Below the pieces are notes generated by a model. That model was not told where the DNA came from. It worked only from the letters and a program-made list of their open reading frames with translations, and ran no database searches. A DNA stretch of 64,000 bases from an uncultured Butyrivibrio sp. (GTDB lineage: Bacteria > Bacillota > Clostridia > Lachnospirales > Lachnospiraceae): the NCBI GenBank assembly GCA_945928575.1, contig CAMENP010000001.1, forward strand, positions 152,782 through 216,781, read 5' to 3'. A program made the translations under genes and the position numbers. Shown piece by piece: positions 47,512 through 57,515 of this stretch; position 1 is the stretch's first letter, and each line of letters begins with the position of its first letter.

Positions 47512-48156
47512 ATGAAGATCATAATGCTTGGAGCTCCTGGAGCAGGAAAAGGTACTCAGGCAGAGAAAATCTGTGCAAAGTATAACATTCCTCATATCTC
47601 TACCGGAGATATTTTCAGGGCAAATATCAAAAATAACACAGAACTCGGTCAGAAAGCAAAGTCATACATGGATCAGGGACTTCTTGTTCCGGATGAACTT
47701 GTAGTTGACCTTGTAGTTGACAGAGTTAAAGCTGACGACTGCAAGAACGGATATGTTCTCGATGGTTTCCCAAGAACCATTCCGCAGGCAGAAGCACTTG
47801 ATAAAGCACTTGCAGCTAACGGAGAAAAGGTTGATTATGCAATCAACGTAGAAGTTCCGGATGAGAATATCATCAATCGTATGTCAGGAAGAAGAGCATG
47901 TCTTTCATGCGGGGCAACATATCATGTTGTATACATTCCTACCAAGGTTGAGGGTATCTGCGATAAGTGCGGAGCTAAGCTTGTTCTCAGAGACGATGAT
48001 AAGCCTGAAACGGTTAAGAAGCGTCTTGATGTATATCATGAACAGACTCAGCCGTTAATTGATTACTATACAGATAAGGGCGTTCTTAATGAAGTGGACG
48101 GCACTAAGGATATGGATGAAGTATTCGGTGCGATCGTTGATATTTTAGGAGCGTAA
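47512..48156 (+). CDS. adk: Adenylate kinase
   Basis: 214 residues. P-loop GAPGAGKGT (7-15), NMP-binding region (STGDIFRANIKNNTELG), DGFPRT motif, and a zinc-type LID with four cysteines (CLSCGATYHV ... CDKCGAKL) typical of Gram-positive enzymes. Interconverts ATP, ADP and AMP. Two bases separate it from map. Confidence 0.98.
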   Translation: MKIIMLGAPGAGKGTQAEKICAKYNIPHISTGDIFRANIKNNTELGQKAKSYMDQGLLVPDELVVDLVVDRVKADDCKNGYVLDGFPRTIPQAEALDKALAANGEKVDYAINVEVPDENIINRMSGRRACLSCGATYHVVYIPTKVEGICDKCGAKLVLRDDDKPETVKKRLDVYHEQTQPLIDYYTDKGVLNEVDGTKDMDEVFGAIVDILGA

Positions 48157-48158
48157 TT

Positions 48159-48911
48159 ATGTCGGTAACGATTAAATCTCCAAGAGAAACAGAACTTATG
48201 CGCGAGGCCGGTAAAATCCTCGCGCAGGTTCATAACGAACTTGGTAAAATAATCAAGCCGGGAATATCCACTTATGAGATAGACAAGGAAGGCGAAAGGC
48301 TGATACGCAGTTTTGGCTGTGAGCCTTCTTTCCTTAACTATCAGGGATATCCTGCTTCAATATGTGTATCAGTAAATGAGGAAGTCGTTCACGGAATTCC
48401 TTCCAGAACAAGGATCATCAAGGATGGTGATATAGTCAGTCTTGATGCCGGAGTAATCTGGAAAGGTTATCATTCGGATGCGGCAAGAACCCATGCGGTA
48501 GGTAATGTTGATGATGCTGCGAAGCGTCTCATCAAAGTTACCGAGCAGAGTTTCTTTGAAGGCATTAAACATGCCAAAGCCGGTAATTATTTACATGAGA
48601 TTTCCGCTGCAATCGGCAGTTACGCAGAGTCGTTCGGATACGGAGTTGTAAAAGACCTGACCGGACACGGAATAGGAACACATCTCCACGAGGATCCGAA
48701 TGTTCCTAATTACAAACAGCGTAATAAAGGCATTAAGCTTGAAGCCGGTATGACATTGGCAATCGAACCGATGATTAACGCCGGAACGTGGAAAGTAAGC
48801 TGGTTGGATGACGGCTGGACAGTCGTCACAAGAGACGGTAAGCTTTCGGCACATTACGAAAACACTGTTCTCATTACTGAAGATGGATGTGAAATCCTTT
48901 CATTGATCTGA
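48159..48911 (+). CDS. map: Methionine aminopeptidase, type I
   Basis: 250 residues, the normal short type Ia form. Metal and catalytic residues are visible in VVHGIPS (His), SLDAGVIWKGYHSDAARTHAVG (two Asp), LTGHGIGTHLHEDPNVPN (His), AIEPM (Glu) and SAHYENTVLI (Glu). Removes initiator methionine. The ribosome site lies in the end of adk. Confidence 0.98.
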   Translation: MSVTIKSPRETELMREAGKILAQVHNELGKIIKPGISTYEIDKEGERLIRSFGCEPSFLNYQGYPASICVSVNEEVVHGIPSRTRIIKDGDIVSLDAGVIWKGYHSDAARTHAVGNVDDAAKRLIKVTEQSFFEGIKHAKAGNYLHEISAAIGSYAESFGYGVVKDLTGHGIGTHLHEDPNVPNYKQRNKGIKLEAGMTLAIEPMINAGTWKVSWLDDGWTVVTRDGKLSAHYENTVLITEDGCEILSLI

Positions 48912-48918
48912 GGTAAAT

Positions 48919-49194
48919 ATGACGGAAATAATTAAAGGCACTTTCTGTGAATCTGTTGCAGGACATGATGCGGGAAGCATATATGTGATAATCGGTAAGT
49001 CCGATGCGCTGTATGTATGCGATGGTAAGTTAAAGACAATTGAGTCTCCCAAACGCAAAAACCGCAGGCATGTGAGAATCCTGAATTACCGGGATGAACT
49101 GCTTCAGAACAAAATAGAGCAGAACAGAGTTAACAACGAGGATATTAAATATTCAATCAAAAATTATCTGATTCACATTAGAAATGTTGATTAG
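48919..49194 (+). CDS. KOW-domain RNA-binding protein (L14e-like)
   Basis: 91 residues. N-terminal KOW-like fold (GTFCESVAGHDAGSIYVIIGKSDALYVCDGKLKTIESPKRKNRRHV) resembling archaeal/eukaryotic L14e/L6e proteins, then a basic helical tail. Such a gene is regularly found between map and infA in clostridia; its role is not established, probably ribosome or RNA related. Confidence 0.85.
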   Translation: MTEIIKGTFCESVAGHDAGSIYVIIGKSDALYVCDGKLKTIESPKRKNRRHVRILNYRDELLQNKIEQNRVNNEDIKYSIKNYLIHIRNVD

Positions 49195-49208
49195 CAGGAG
49201 GTAAGTGA

Positions 49209-49427
49209 ATGTCAAAGTCAGATGTTATCGAAATTGAAGGAACAGTAATTGAGAAACTCCCAAATGCAATGTTCCAGGTAGAGCTTGAAAACGGACATAA
49301 GGTCCTTGCTCATATAAGCGGAAAGCTCAGAATGAATTACATCAGAATAATTCCCGGAGATAAAGTAACACTTGAGTTATCACCGTATGATCTTTCAAAA
49401 GGAAGAATCATTTGGAGAGACAAATAA
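49209..49427 (+). CDS. infA: Translation initiation factor IF-1
   Basis: 72 residues, single OB fold: [78 protein letters not shown] precedes the start. Followed by 108 bases with two terminator-like hairpins before rpmJ. Confidence 0.98.
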   Translation: MSKSDVIEIEGTVIEKLPNAMFQVELENGHKVLAHISGKLRMNYIRIIPGDKVTLELSPYDLSKGRIIWRDK

Positions 49428-49457
49428 AATTTTTAAATTTTGCTTGTATTATATAAC

Positions 49458-49515
49458 CCGGTGTGATACAATATCACTCGGACGTTTTTTTCAACTTTAT
49501 TATAAGTTGCTTTTT
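49458..49515 (+). terminator. Tandem terminator-like hairpins within the ribosomal superoperon
   Basis: First hairpin: CCGG-T-GTGATA, loop CAA, TATCAC-TCGG (49458-49481) followed by ACG and seven T (49485-49491). Second: CAACTT, six-base loop, AAGTTG (49492-49509) followed by C and five T. The first overlaps a possible promoter (TTGTAT 49444-49449, 17 bases, TACAAT 49467-49472), so the same sequence may also start transcription of rpmJ-rpsM-rpsK-rpsD-rpoA. Confidence 0.5.
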
Positions 49516-49535
49516 CGTGGAAAGGAGGATTTACC

Positions 49536-49649
49536 ATGAAGGTTAGATCATCAGTTAAACCAATTTGTGAAAAATGCAAAGTCATTAAGAGAAAAGGAAA
49601 TATCATGATTATCTGCGAAAATCCTAAGCACAAACAGCGTCAGGGTTAA
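49536..49649 (+). CDS. rpmJ: 50S ribosomal protein L36
   Basis: 37 residues: [21 protein letters not shown] then [16 protein letters not shown]. The zinc ligands C11, C14, C27 and H32 are present, marking the zinc form. AAAGGAGG precedes the ATG. Found by direct translation, as it is too short for most ORF cut-offs. Confidence 0.97.
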   Translation: MKVRSSVKPICEKCKVIKRKGNIMIICENPKHKQRQG

Positions 49650-49840
49650 TCAGAATATTTTGATATCTATGCCCGGGGATGACTATATCCGTAGGCATAT
49701 TTTGCGCGAAATACCTTTAATAACGGGGTAATTTTGCGTTGCAGATTGCGGCTGCAGTGGCGAACCACGCGGGTGAGTTGTCAGCCACTTTAAATAAATA
49801 GCTTTTAACAAAATAAGACAAATGGAGGTGTAATGCGCAC
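49650..49840 (+). promoter_or_regulatory. Structured leader before rpsM
   Basis: This 191-base gap holds no ORF of note. Two competing hairpins can form: GTGG-CGAA-CCAC (49757-49768) and AGTGGC/GCCACT (49756-49761 with 49784-49789), which share the same left arm. This is a layout seen in regulatory leaders. GGAGGTG precedes rpsM. Confidence 0.4.
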
Positions 49841-50209
49841 ATGGCTCGTATCGCTGGTGTAGATTTACCAAGAGAAAAACGTGTTGAAATCGGCCTTACC
49901 TATATATATGGAATCGGCAGAATCAGCTCAAATCGTATTCTTGCAGAAGCAAAAGTAAATCCGGACACTCGTGTTAAGGATCTTACTGATGAAGAAGTAG
50001 GCAGAATTAAAGATGTAATTGACGCTAGTCAGTTAGTAGAAGGTGATCTCAGAAGAGAGACCGCACTTAACATTAAGAGATTACAGGAAATCGGATGCTA
50101 CAGAGGCATTCGTCACAGAAAAGGTCTTCCTGTAAGAGGACAGAAGACAAAGACAAACGCTAGAACTCGCAAGGGTCCTAAGAAAACAATCGCAAACAAG
50201 AAAAAATAA
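49841..50209 (+). CDS. rpsM: 30S ribosomal protein S13
   Basis: 122 residues: [56 protein letters not shown] and the signature [45 protein letters not shown]. First gene of the alpha block. Confidence 0.98.
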   Translation: MARIAGVDLPREKRVEIGLTYIYGIGRISSNRILAEAKVNPDTRVKDLTDEEVGRIKDVIDASQLVEGDLRRETALNIKRLQEIGCYRGIRHRKGLPVRGQKTKTNARTRKGPKKTIANKKK

Positions 50210-50255
50210 TACCCGATGAATAAACGGGAACCCATAAGGGAGGTTAGTTTAGAAA

Positions 50256-50648
50256 ATGGCTAAAGTTACAAAAAAAGTGACAAAGAAGCGTGTTAAGAAA
50301 AACGTTGAACGCGGACAGGCACATATCCAGTCATCATTCAATAATACAATCGTTACCATTACTGATACTGAAGGTAATGCATTGTCATGGTCAAGTGCCG
50401 GTGCCCTGGGATTTAGAGGTTCAAAGAAATCTACTCCTTATGCAGCTCAGATGGCAGCAGAAACTGCAACAAAGGCAGCTCTGGTACACGGTTTAAAGAC
50501 TGTTGACGTTATGGTCAAAGGACCGGGATCAGGTCGTGAAGCAGCAATCAGAGCGCTTCAGGCATGTGGTCTTGAGGTTACCAGCATTAAGGATGTTACT
50601 CCGGTACCACACAACGGATGTCGTCCACCAAAACGTAGAAGAGTCTAA
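50256..50648 (+). CDS. rpsK: 30S ribosomal protein S11
   Basis: 130 residues: [51 protein letters not shown] and the C-terminal [21 protein letters not shown]. Platform protein of 30S. Confidence 0.98.
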   Translation: MAKVTKKVTKKRVKKNVERGQAHIQSSFNNTIVTITDTEGNALSWSSAGALGFRGSKKSTPYAAQMAAETATKAALVHGLKTVDVMVKGPGSGREAAIRALQACGLEVTSIKDVTPVPHNGCRPPKRRRV

Positions 50649-50665
50649 TAGGAGGTGCTAAAAGA

Positions 50666-51259
50666 ATGGCAGTTAATAGAGTTCCTGTTCTTAAGAGATG
50701 CAGATCACTTGGACTTGATCCAGTTTATTTAGGAATAGATAAGAAATCAAAAAGAAGATTAGAGAGAGCCGGCAAGAAGGTAAGTGAATACGGCCTTCAG
50801 CTTCGTGAGAAGCAGAAAGCTAAATTTATCTACGGCGTTCTCGAGAAACCATTTAGAAACTATTTTGTAAAAGCAGACAGAATGAGCGGCATGACAGGTG
50901 AGAACCTTATGTCAATGCTTGAGCTCAGACTTGATAATGTTATCTTCAGATTAGGTTTAGCAAGAACAAGAAAAGAAGCTAGACAGATCGTAGATCATAA
51001 GCATGTGCTTGTAAACGGAAAGCAGGTTAACATTCCGTCATACCTCGTAAGTGCCGGTGACACTATCGAGATTAAGGAGAAAGCTAAATCTTCACAGAGA
51101 TATAAAGATATCCTTGAAGTAACAGGCGGAAGACTCGTACCGGAGTGGCTTGAAGCTGATCAGGAGAACCTTAAGGGAACAGTTAAGTCAATTCCTACAA
51201 GAGAAATGATCGATGTGCCGGTTGACGAGATGCTTATAGTCGAGTTATATTCTAAGTAA
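50666..51259 (+). CDS. rpsD: 30S ribosomal protein S4
   Basis: 197 residues, with the S4 RNA-binding domain [47 protein letters not shown]. The N-terminus is the zinc-free form: no Cys4 knot is present. S4 is the feedback regulator of its own mRNA in Bacillus. Confidence 0.98.
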   Translation: MAVNRVPVLKRCRSLGLDPVYLGIDKKSKRRLERAGKKVSEYGLQLREKQKAKFIYGVLEKPFRNYFVKADRMSGMTGENLMSMLELRLDNVIFRLGLARTRKEARQIVDHKHVLVNGKQVNIPSYLVSAGDTIEIKEKAKSSQRYKDILEVTGGRLVPEWLEADQENLKGTVKSIPTREMIDVPVDEMLIVELYSK

Positions 51260-51306
51260 TATATGACACCCTCAACAACATCAAACCCAAGAAGGAGGGG
51301 CTTTTA

Positions 51307-52269
51307 GTGTTCGAATTTGAGAAACCGAAAATCGAAATCGAAGAGATTTCTGAAGACAAAAGATATGGAAGATTTGTTGTAGAGCCGCTTGAGAGAGGCT
51401 ATGGTACAACACTTGGTAATTCCCTCAGAAGAATTATGCTTTCATCACTTCCGGGCTCAGCAGTTAGCCAGGTTAAAATCGAAGGCGTTCTTCATGAGTT
51501 CAGTCCGATTCCGGGAGTAAAGGAAGATGTCAGTGACATCATTATGAATATTAAGAATCTCGCTATTAAGAACAACAGCGAATCCGGAGAGCCGAAGATT
51601 GCTTATATCGAGTGCGACGGAAGAGAAGGTGTTGTTACAGCAGCGGATATTCATGCAGATTCAGATATCGAGATTTTAAATCCGGATTTGGTTATAGCTA
51701 CACTTAACGGTGGTGCTGACTGTAAGTTGTTCATGGAACTTACAATCACTAACGGAAGGGGTTATGTAAGTTCTGACAAGAACAAGCGTGAAGATACTCC
51801 TATCGGAGTACTTTCAATTGACTCAATCTATACACCGGTTGAACGTGTTAATCTTTCAGTACAGAACACACGTGTTGGTCAGATGACTGATTATGATAAG
51901 CTTACACTTGAAGTTTATACTAACGGTACATTAGCACCGGACGATGCAGTAAGCCTTGCAGCAAAAGTACTCAGTGAGCACCTTAACCTGTTCATTGACC
52001 TTTCAGAGAGTGCTAAGGCTGTTGACATCATGGTAGAGAAGGAAGACAACGAGAAAGAGAAAGTTCTTGAGATGAATATCGATGAACTTGAGCTTTCGGT
52101 TCGTTCTTACAACTGCCTCAAGAGAGCCGGTATCAACACTGTTGAAGAGTTATGTAACAAGACATCAGAAGATATGATGAAGGTAAGAAACCTTGGACGT
52201 AAGTCTTTGGAAGAAGTTCTTGCCAAATTAAAGGAGCTTGGATTACAGCTTAGTTCAGGCGATGACTAA
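51307..52269 (+). CDS. rpoA: RNA polymerase alpha subunit
   Basis: 320 residues. N-terminal dimerisation domain ([33 protein letters not shown]) and C-terminal UP-element binding domain ([48 protein letters not shown]). GTG start at 51307 with AAGGAGGGG. Confidence 0.98.
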   Translation: MFEFEKPKIEIEEISEDKRYGRFVVEPLERGYGTTLGNSLRRIMLSSLPGSAVSQVKIEGVLHEFSPIPGVKEDVSDIIMNIKNLAIKNNSESGEPKIAYIECDGREGVVTAADIHADSDIEILNPDLVIATLNGGADCKLFMELTITNGRGYVSSDKNKREDTPIGVLSIDSIYTPVERVNLSVQNTRVGQMTDYDKLTLEVYTNGTLAPDDAVSLAAKVLSEHLNLFIDLSESAKAVDIMVEKEDNEKEKVLEMNIDELELSVRSYNCLKRAGINTVEELCNKTSEDMMKVRNLGRKSLEEVLAKLKELGLQLSSGDD

Positions 52270-52291
52270 ATAGTAAAGGAGAAAGCAGCAA

Positions 52292-52828
52292 ATGGCAGGT
52301 TATAGAAAGCTTGGAAGAACCGCAGATCAGAGAAAAGCTTTAATTAGAAACCAGGTAACAGCATTGCTTTACAACGGCAAGATTGTTACTACCGAAGCGA
52401 AAGCTAAGGAAATCCGCAAGGTTGCTGATGGATTAATTGCATTGGCAGTTAAGGAGAAAGATAACTTTGAAACTGTTACGGTTACCGCAAAAGTAGCTCG
52501 TAAAGATAAAGATGGCAAGAGAGTCAAAGAAGATGTTAACGGAAAGAAGAAGACCGTATACGATAACGTTGAAAAGACAATCAAGAAGGATGCTCCTTCA
52601 AGAGTTCATGCCAGAAGACAGATGCTCAAGGTTCTCTACTCTGTAACAGAGGTTCCGGCTGAAGCAGCAGGTAAGAAGAGAAATACTAAGGAAGTAAGCA
52701 TTGCCGATAAGTTATTCGACGAAATCGCTCCTAAGTATGCAGACCGTAAGGGCGGTTACACAAGAATCGTCAAGATCGGACAGCGTAAGGGCGACGCAGC
52801 AATGGAAGTACTTCTTGAGTTAGTTTAA
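52292..52828 (+). CDS. rplQ: 50S ribosomal protein L17, extended form
   Basis: 178 residues: [49 protein letters not shown] and a normal C-terminus ([25 protein letters not shown]). It is about 50 residues longer than Bacillus L17; the insert is the charged stretch at about 50-105 ([18 protein letters not shown]), as in other Lachnospiraceae. Last gene of the superoperon. Confidence 0.97.
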   Translation: MAGYRKLGRTADQRKALIRNQVTALLYNGKIVTTEAKAKEIRKVADGLIALAVKEKDNFETVTVTAKVARKDKDGKRVKEDVNGKKKTVYDNVEKTIKKDAPSRVHARRQMLKVLYSVTEVPAEAAGKKRNTKEVSIADKLFDEIAPKYADRKGGYTRIVKIGQRKGDAAMEVLLELV

Positions 52829-52854
52829 TACTGACACTTAATAAACAAATATCA

Positions 52855-52885
52855 GGACGAATGCTGAATGGCATTCGTCCGTTTT
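52855..52885 (+). terminator. Rho-independent terminator after rplQ
   Basis: GGACGAATGC (52855-52864) and GCATTCGTCC (52871-52880), a perfect 10-bp stem with a six-base loop, followed by GTTTTG. Confidence 0.85.
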
Positions 52886-52911
52886 GTAAATAGCAGGAAA
52901 GGGCAGTCAGA

Positions 52912-53763
52912 ATGGGAATAGTCAGAACGAAGGATCTTGTCTATGAATACATCAAAAGAGACGAGGACGGCAATGTTGAGGCAGTCAACAAAGCAGTGGA
53001 CAATGTTAATATTGATATAGAACCGGGTCAGTTTATAGCTATTCTGGGTCATAACGGTTCAGGCAAATCCACACTTGCCAAGCATATCAATGCGCTTTTA
53101 CTCCCGACGGAGGGCGCGGTGTATGTTGAAGATATGTCAACACAGGATGAGGATAAACTCTGGGACATCAGACAGAATGCCGGAATGATTTTTCAGAATC
53201 CGGATAACCAGATTATAGGAACCGTGGTACAGGAGGATGTCGGTTTCGGACCGGAGAACCTCGGAGTACCTACCGATGAAATCTGGCAGCGTGTCGGTGA
53301 TGCACTTGAGGCAGTCGGAATGACTGCATACCGTGAATATTCTCCGAATAAACTTTCCGGCGGACAGAAGCAGCGTGTTGCGATAGCGGGTGTAGTTGCG
53401 ATGAAACCGAAATGTATCATCATGGATGAGCCGACGGCGATGCTTGACCCTAACGGACGCCGCGAAGTCATTAATACGGTTATGGAGCTTAACCGCAAAG
53501 AAAAAGTTACGATCATCCTTATAACACATTATATGGATGAGGCAGCCAGAGCCGACAAGATTTTTGTTATGGATAAGGGCAAAGTTGTCATGGAAGGAAC
53601 ACCGCGTGAAATTTTTTCACAGGTGGAGAAAATGCAGGCGATACGTCTTGATGTACCGCAGGCAACGGAACTCGCATATATGTTGAACAAATCAGGAATT
53701 CCTGTACCGCAGGATGTTCTCACACCTGAAGAACTGGTGGATGAATTATGTCGATTATATTAG
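52912..53763 (+). CDS. ecfA1: ECF transporter ATPase A1
   Basis: 283 residues. Walker [10 protein letters not shown]-loop [11 protein letters not shown], signature [13 protein letters not shown], Walker [17 protein letters not shown], switch His in ITHYMDE. Works with EcfA2 and EcfT as the shared energy module that serves separate vitamin-binding S components, none of which is in the window. Overlaps ecfA2 by 16 bases. Confidence 0.96.
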   Translation: MGIVRTKDLVYEYIKRDEDGNVEAVNKAVDNVNIDIEPGQFIAILGHNGSGKSTLAKHINALLLPTEGAVYVEDMSTQDEDKLWDIRQNAGMIFQNPDNQIIGTVVQEDVGFGPENLGVPTDEIWQRVGDALEAVGMTAYREYSPNKLSGGQKQRVAIAGVVAMKPKCIIMDEPTAMLDPNGRREVINTVMELNRKEKVTIILITHYMDEAARADKIFVMDKGKVVMEGTPREIFSQVEKMQAIRLDVPQATELAYMLNKSGIPVPQDVLTPEELVDELCRLY

Positions 53764-54596
53764 ATAAAGTTAATTATATATACGGTGAGGGCTCGGGCTT
53801 TGTCAAGCATGCGCTTAAGGATGTAAGCCTCGCAGTCGATAAGAATGAATTTATAGGCCTTATAGGACACACTGGCTCCGGCAAATCAACGCTCACGCAG
53901 ATTTTTAACGGACTGCTTCGCGCGACTTCCGGAGATGTGTATTTTAACGGCGATAATATATATGATAAAGATTACGATATGAAAAAACTCAGAAGCAAGG
54001 TCGGTCTTGTTTTTCAGTATCCGGAACACCAGCTTTTTGAGACAACGGTTTTCAAGGATGTGTGCTTCGGCCCGAAAAATCTCGGACTTGATAAGAGAGA
54101 ATGTGAACTGCGTGCATTTGAGGCGCTTGAACTTGTCGGGATGGATAAGGAGCTTTTCTATAATTCACCTTTTGAATTATCGGGCGGTCAGAAAAGAAGG
54201 GCAGCGATTGCGGGCGTAATAGCAATGAAGCCGGAGGTGCTGATACTTGATGAGCCGACGGCGGGACTTGACCCACAGGGACGTGATGAGATTCTTGATA
54301 TGGTAAAGGCGATGCACGAACAGACACAGATGACGGTCATACTTGTGTCGCACAGCATGGAGGACGTGGCCAAATACGTCGGACGCATTCTTGTTATGAA
54401 TGACGGATGCCTGATGTATGATGACACGCCGCGTGAGGTTTTTGCGCATTACAGGGAACTTGAGAAGATAGGGCTTGCGGCACCGCAGGTAACATATATA
54501 ATGCATGCGCTCAAAGAACGCGGCATGGACGTTGACACAGATGCGATTACGATAGAAGAAGGCTTTAGAAGTATTTGTAAGGCTTTTGGCAGATAA
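53748..54596 (+). CDS. ecfA2: ECF transporter ATPase A2
   Basis: 282 residues. Walker [20 protein letters not shown] (the Q-loop form typical of A2), [13 protein letters not shown], Walker [23 protein letters not shown]. Pairs with EcfA1 as heterodimer. Confidence 0.96.
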   Translation: MSIILDKVNYIYGEGSGFVKHALKDVSLAVDKNEFIGLIGHTGSGKSTLTQIFNGLLRATSGDVYFNGDNIYDKDYDMKKLRSKVGLVFQYPEHQLFETTVFKDVCFGPKNLGLDKRECELRAFEALELVGMDKELFYNSPFELSGGQKRRAAIAGVIAMKPEVLILDEPTAGLDPQGRDEILDMVKAMHEQTQMTVILVSHSMEDVAKYVGRILVMNDGCLMYDDTPREVFAHYRELEKIGLAAPQVTYIMHALKERGMDVDTDAITIEEGFRSICKAFGR

Positions 54597-54611
54597 TGAA
54601 AGGAACGGCAG

Positions 54612-55433
54612 ATGTTAAAAGATATAACAATCGGACAATATTATCCGACAGGCTCAGCCATACACAAGCTTGACCCGCGTGTTAAATTATTCGGTACAAT
54701 ACTTTATATTGTTACGCTTTTTATCGCCAGAAACCCGGTCGTATACATTCTGGCGGCGGCATTTCTTTTTACATGTATCGGGATTGCGAAGGTTCCGCTC
54801 AAATATATCCTGCGCGGTCTCAAAACGATAATGATAATTCTGGCATTCAGCCTGATTTTTAATATATTTTTCACTGAGGGCCGAGTCCTCGTGCAATTCT
54901 GGAAGATCAAGATAACTTACGAGGGTATCATCCAGGCTGTTTATATGGGAATACGACTGATCCTTCTTATAATCGGTTCATCCCTTATGACTCTCACAAC
55001 CACGCCGAACGACCTGACCGACGGCATGGAAAAGGGACTTAGGTTTCTCACGGTAATTAAGATACCGGTGCATGAAGTTGCCATGATGATGTCGATTGCA
55101 TTGCGTTTTATACCGATTCTTATGGAAGAGACGGACAAAATAATGAAGGCGCAGACAGCCAGGGGCGCAAGTTTCGACGAGGGCAATTTTTTCAAGCGTA
55201 TCAAGGCGCTGATACCGATACTCGTTCCTCTTTTTATATCGGCGATAAGGCGCGCTTACGACCTTGCGACGGCTATGGAGGCGAGGTGCTACCGCGGCGG
55301 CAAGGGACGTACCAAGATGAAACCGCTCAAATACGGCAAAAAAGACGGACTTGCGTATATCATTCTTTTTGCCTATCTGGGACTGATAATTGCGGCGCGC
55401 ATCCTCTGGAACAAATTCGTGCAGGTGGGCTGA
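54612..55433 (+). CDS. ecfT: ECF transporter transmembrane subunit T
   Basis: 273 residues with about six membrane segments. The coupling helices carry the two Ala-Arg-Gly motifs of EcfT: AQTARGASFDEGN near 180-192 and AMEARCYRGGKGRT near 220-235. N-terminal GQYYPTGSAIHKLDPRVKLFGTI is typical. Followed by truA one base after the stop. Confidence 0.95.
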   Translation: MLKDITIGQYYPTGSAIHKLDPRVKLFGTILYIVTLFIARNPVVYILAAAFLFTCIGIAKVPLKYILRGLKTIMIILAFSLIFNIFFTEGRVLVQFWKIKITYEGIIQAVYMGIRLILLIIGSSLMTLTTTPNDLTDGMEKGLRFLTVIKIPVHEVAMMMSIALRFIPILMEETDKIMKAQTARGASFDEGNFFKRIKALIPILVPLFISAIRRAYDLATAMEARCYRGGKGRTKMKPLKYGKKDGLAYIILFAYLGLIIAARILWNKFVQVG

Positions 55434-55434
55434 T

Positions 55435-56187
55435 ATGAGGATATTGATAAGAGTGTCATATGACGGAACGGCGTATTCAGGCTGGCAGATTCAGCCAAAG
55501 GCCACGACAGTCGAGGGAACACTGCGACAGGCGGTCTGCAATCTGTTTGGCAGCGATATTGAGCTTATAGGCGCTAGCAGGACCGATGCGGGAGTGCATG
55601 CACTTGGCAATGTGGCTGTTTTTGATGTCGATACAAGGATTCCGGCGCCGAAGATAGCTTATGCACTGAATGTGCGTCTGCCGGACGACATAAGGGTGTG
55701 GCAGTCGGTTCAGGTGGAGGACGGCTGGCATCCGCGGCACAACGACTGCATCAAAACTTACGAATACAGTATATATAACGATACATTTGAAAATCCGAAA
55801 AAGCGTCTGTATTCCCATTTCTATTATGGAAAGCTGGACGTTGATATGATGCGTGAGGCGGCGGCTTTTTTTATCGGAGAGCATGATTTCAGTGCGTTCT
55901 GCTCTGCCGGCAGCCAGGTGGCTGACAAGGTGCGGACGATTTACTCACTTGATGTGATACAGGATGGCCGTGAAATCGTTCTTCGTGTCAAAGGAAACGG
56001 CTTTCTTTATAATATGGTACGAATTATCGCCGGTACGCTGATAAAGGCGGGAACGGGCGATATAAGGCCTCAGAGCATACTCGGCATAATAGAATCACGG
56101 GACAGACAACTTGCTGGACCTACGGCTCCCGCGCGCGGTCTCACGCTTGTGGAGATAGACTACGGAAATTCGCTTACGGCCTTATAA
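55435..56187 (+). CDS. truA: tRNA pseudouridine synthase A
   Basis: 250 residues. Catalytic aspartate in GASRTDAGVHALGNVAVF (about residue 52). Start at 55435 (MRILIRVSYDGTAYSGWQIQP) is the family start; an upstream in-frame ATG at 55390 lies inside ecfT. Modifies positions 38-40 of tRNAs. The ecf-truA order is standard in Firmicutes. Confidence 0.96.
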   Translation: MRILIRVSYDGTAYSGWQIQPKATTVEGTLRQAVCNLFGSDIELIGASRTDAGVHALGNVAVFDVDTRIPAPKIAYALNVRLPDDIRVWQSVQVEDGWHPRHNDCIKTYEYSIYNDTFENPKKRLYSHFYYGKLDVDMMREAAAFFIGEHDFSAFCSAGSQVADKVRTIYSLDVIQDGREIVLRVKGNGFLYNMVRIIAGTLIKAGTGDIRPQSILGIIESRDRQLAGPTAPARGLTLVEIDYGNSLTAL

Positions 56188-56204
56188 ATTCTATAAAAAA
56201 CATA

Positions 56205-56233
56205 TTGACACACTCAAATCGCTATTATATAAT
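56205..56233 (+). promoter_or_regulatory. rplMp: Perfect sigma-A promoter of rplM-rpsI
   Basis: TTGACA (56205-56210), 17 bases, TATAAT (56228-56233): both boxes and spacing are at consensus, as expected for strong ribosomal protein expression. Confidence 0.85.
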
Positions 56234-56258
56234 ATTTAACTGTGGCGACATTAGGAAT

Positions 56259-56292
56259 AAAATGTTTTACCAATGCCCCGGAAGAACATTTT
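56259..56292 (+). promoter_or_regulatory. Hairpin in the rplM leader (L13-leader candidate)
   Basis: AAAATGTT and AACATTTT form a perfect 8-bp stem around an 18-base loop, in a leader of about 100 bases before rplM. Position and size fit the L13 autoregulatory leaders known in Firmicutes, though the loop was not matched to a family model. Confidence 0.45.
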
Positions 56293-56341
56293 GAATATAT
56301 AAGCTAACAATTTTGTTTTGAAAATTCAAGGAGGTAAACCA

Positions 56342-56770
56342 ATGAAAACATTTATGGCAAGTCCATCAACAATTGAAAGAAAATGGTATGTAGTTGATGC
56401 TACAGGATATACATTAGGACGTCTTGCTTCAGAGGTAGCTAAGGTTTTAAGAGGAAAGAATAAGCCTACCTACACACCGAGCATGGACACAGGAGATTAC
56501 GTAATCGTAGTCAACGCTGAGAAGATTACCGTAACAGGCAAGAAGCTTGATGACAAGGTATACTACAATCACTCAGGCTGGGTAGGAGGTCTCAAGGAGA
56601 CTACACTCAGAGAGATGCTTGCAAAGCATCCTGAAAGAGTTATCGAGCACGCAGTTAAGGGAATGCTTCCAAAGGGACCTTTAGGAAGAGAAATGTACAC
56701 AAAGCTCCACGTATATGTTGGACCGGATCACAAGCACGCAGCTCAGAAGCCGGAAGCTTTGACATTTTAA
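56342..56770 (+). CDS. rplM: 50S ribosomal protein L13
   Basis: 142 residues: [50 protein letters not shown] and the C-terminal [38 protein letters not shown] at 56342 with AAGGAGG preferred over 56318. Confidence 0.98.
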   Translation: MKTFMASPSTIERKWYVVDATGYTLGRLASEVAKVLRGKNKPTYTPSMDTGDYVIVVNAEKITVTGKKLDDKVYYNHSGWVGGLKETTLREMLAKHPERVIEHAVKGMLPKGPLGREMYTKLHVYVGPDHKHAAQKPEALTF

Positions 56771-56789
56771 TTAGAAGGAGGAAATTACA

Positions 56790-57197
56790 ATGGCAGCAAA
56801 GAAATCAGCAAGCGCAAAGTTCTACGGAACCGGAAGAAGAAAAAGCAGTATTGCAAGAGTATATATCGTTCCTGGTACAGGTAACATTACAATCAATAAG
56901 AGAGATATCGACAGCTACTTCGGACTTGAGACACTTAAGCTCATCGTTCGTCAGCCACTTGCAGCAACAGACACAGCTGACAAGTTCGATGTTCTCGTAA
57001 ACGTACACGGCGGCGGAACAACAGGTCAGGCCGGTGCTATCAGACACGGCATCTCAAGAGCCCTCATCAAGGCTGATGCAGATTACAGACCGGTTCTCAA
57101 GGCAGCAGGATTCCTCACAAGAGATCCTAGAATGAAAGAGCGTAAGAAATACGGTCTCAAAGCAGCTCGTAGAGCACCACAGTTCAGTAAGAGATAA
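56790..57197 (+). CDS. rpsI: 30S ribosomal protein S9
   Basis: 135 residues: [47 protein letters not shown] and the C-terminus [24 protein letters not shown], whose last Arg reaches the P-site tRNA. A TAAGAGA/TCTCTTA hairpin spans the end of the gene (57188-57208) without a T-run behind it; the mobile element begins nearby. Confidence 0.98.
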   Translation: MAAKKSASAKFYGTGRRKSSIARVYIVPGTGNITINKRDIDSYFGLETLKLIVRQPLAATDTADKFDVLVNVHGGGTTGQAGAIRHGISRALIKADADYRPVLKAAGFLTRDPRMKERKKYGLKAARRAPQFSKR

Positions 57198-57515
57198 TTT
57201 TTCTCTTACAGAGAAATCAAGAAAAGCCCGGTTTACAAGGGTTACAGAAGTTGTGGAAAGTTGCAAAATGTGTTGGAAATTACATCGTATGCAACACACA
57301 TGCAGCAGGTATGCAACAAATATATCAATGATATGTATAGGACATTTTCAGAGCAATCTGGGAATGTCCTTTTGCGTGTTTCTACAAGAGGTGCATCAGA
57401 CAGTGAATACTTTGAGATGATGCCTGCATCAATCGAAAAGTATTTGCTGGGTAATATAGCGCGCCAGCGCGACATGAGCAAGATTACGAAGTAATCTGCG
57501 AATGACCGCTTGGAA
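57198..57515. other. Boundary region between rpsI and the integrase
   Basis: A 318-base gap. It has a TAAGAGA/TCTCTTA hairpin at its left end and an open frame of 77 codons on the plus strand (TTG at 57261 to 57494; MPASIEKYLLGNIARQRDMSKITK at the end). That frame has no good ribosome site, and no family was recognised, so it is not called as a gene. The left attachment site of the element should lie in this region, but the partner site is outside the window. Confidence 0.5.

Noticed and set aside
57261..57494. 77-codon plus-strand frame after rpsI
   Set aside because: TTG start without a convincing ribosome site and no recognised family; kept only as a note on the boundary region.
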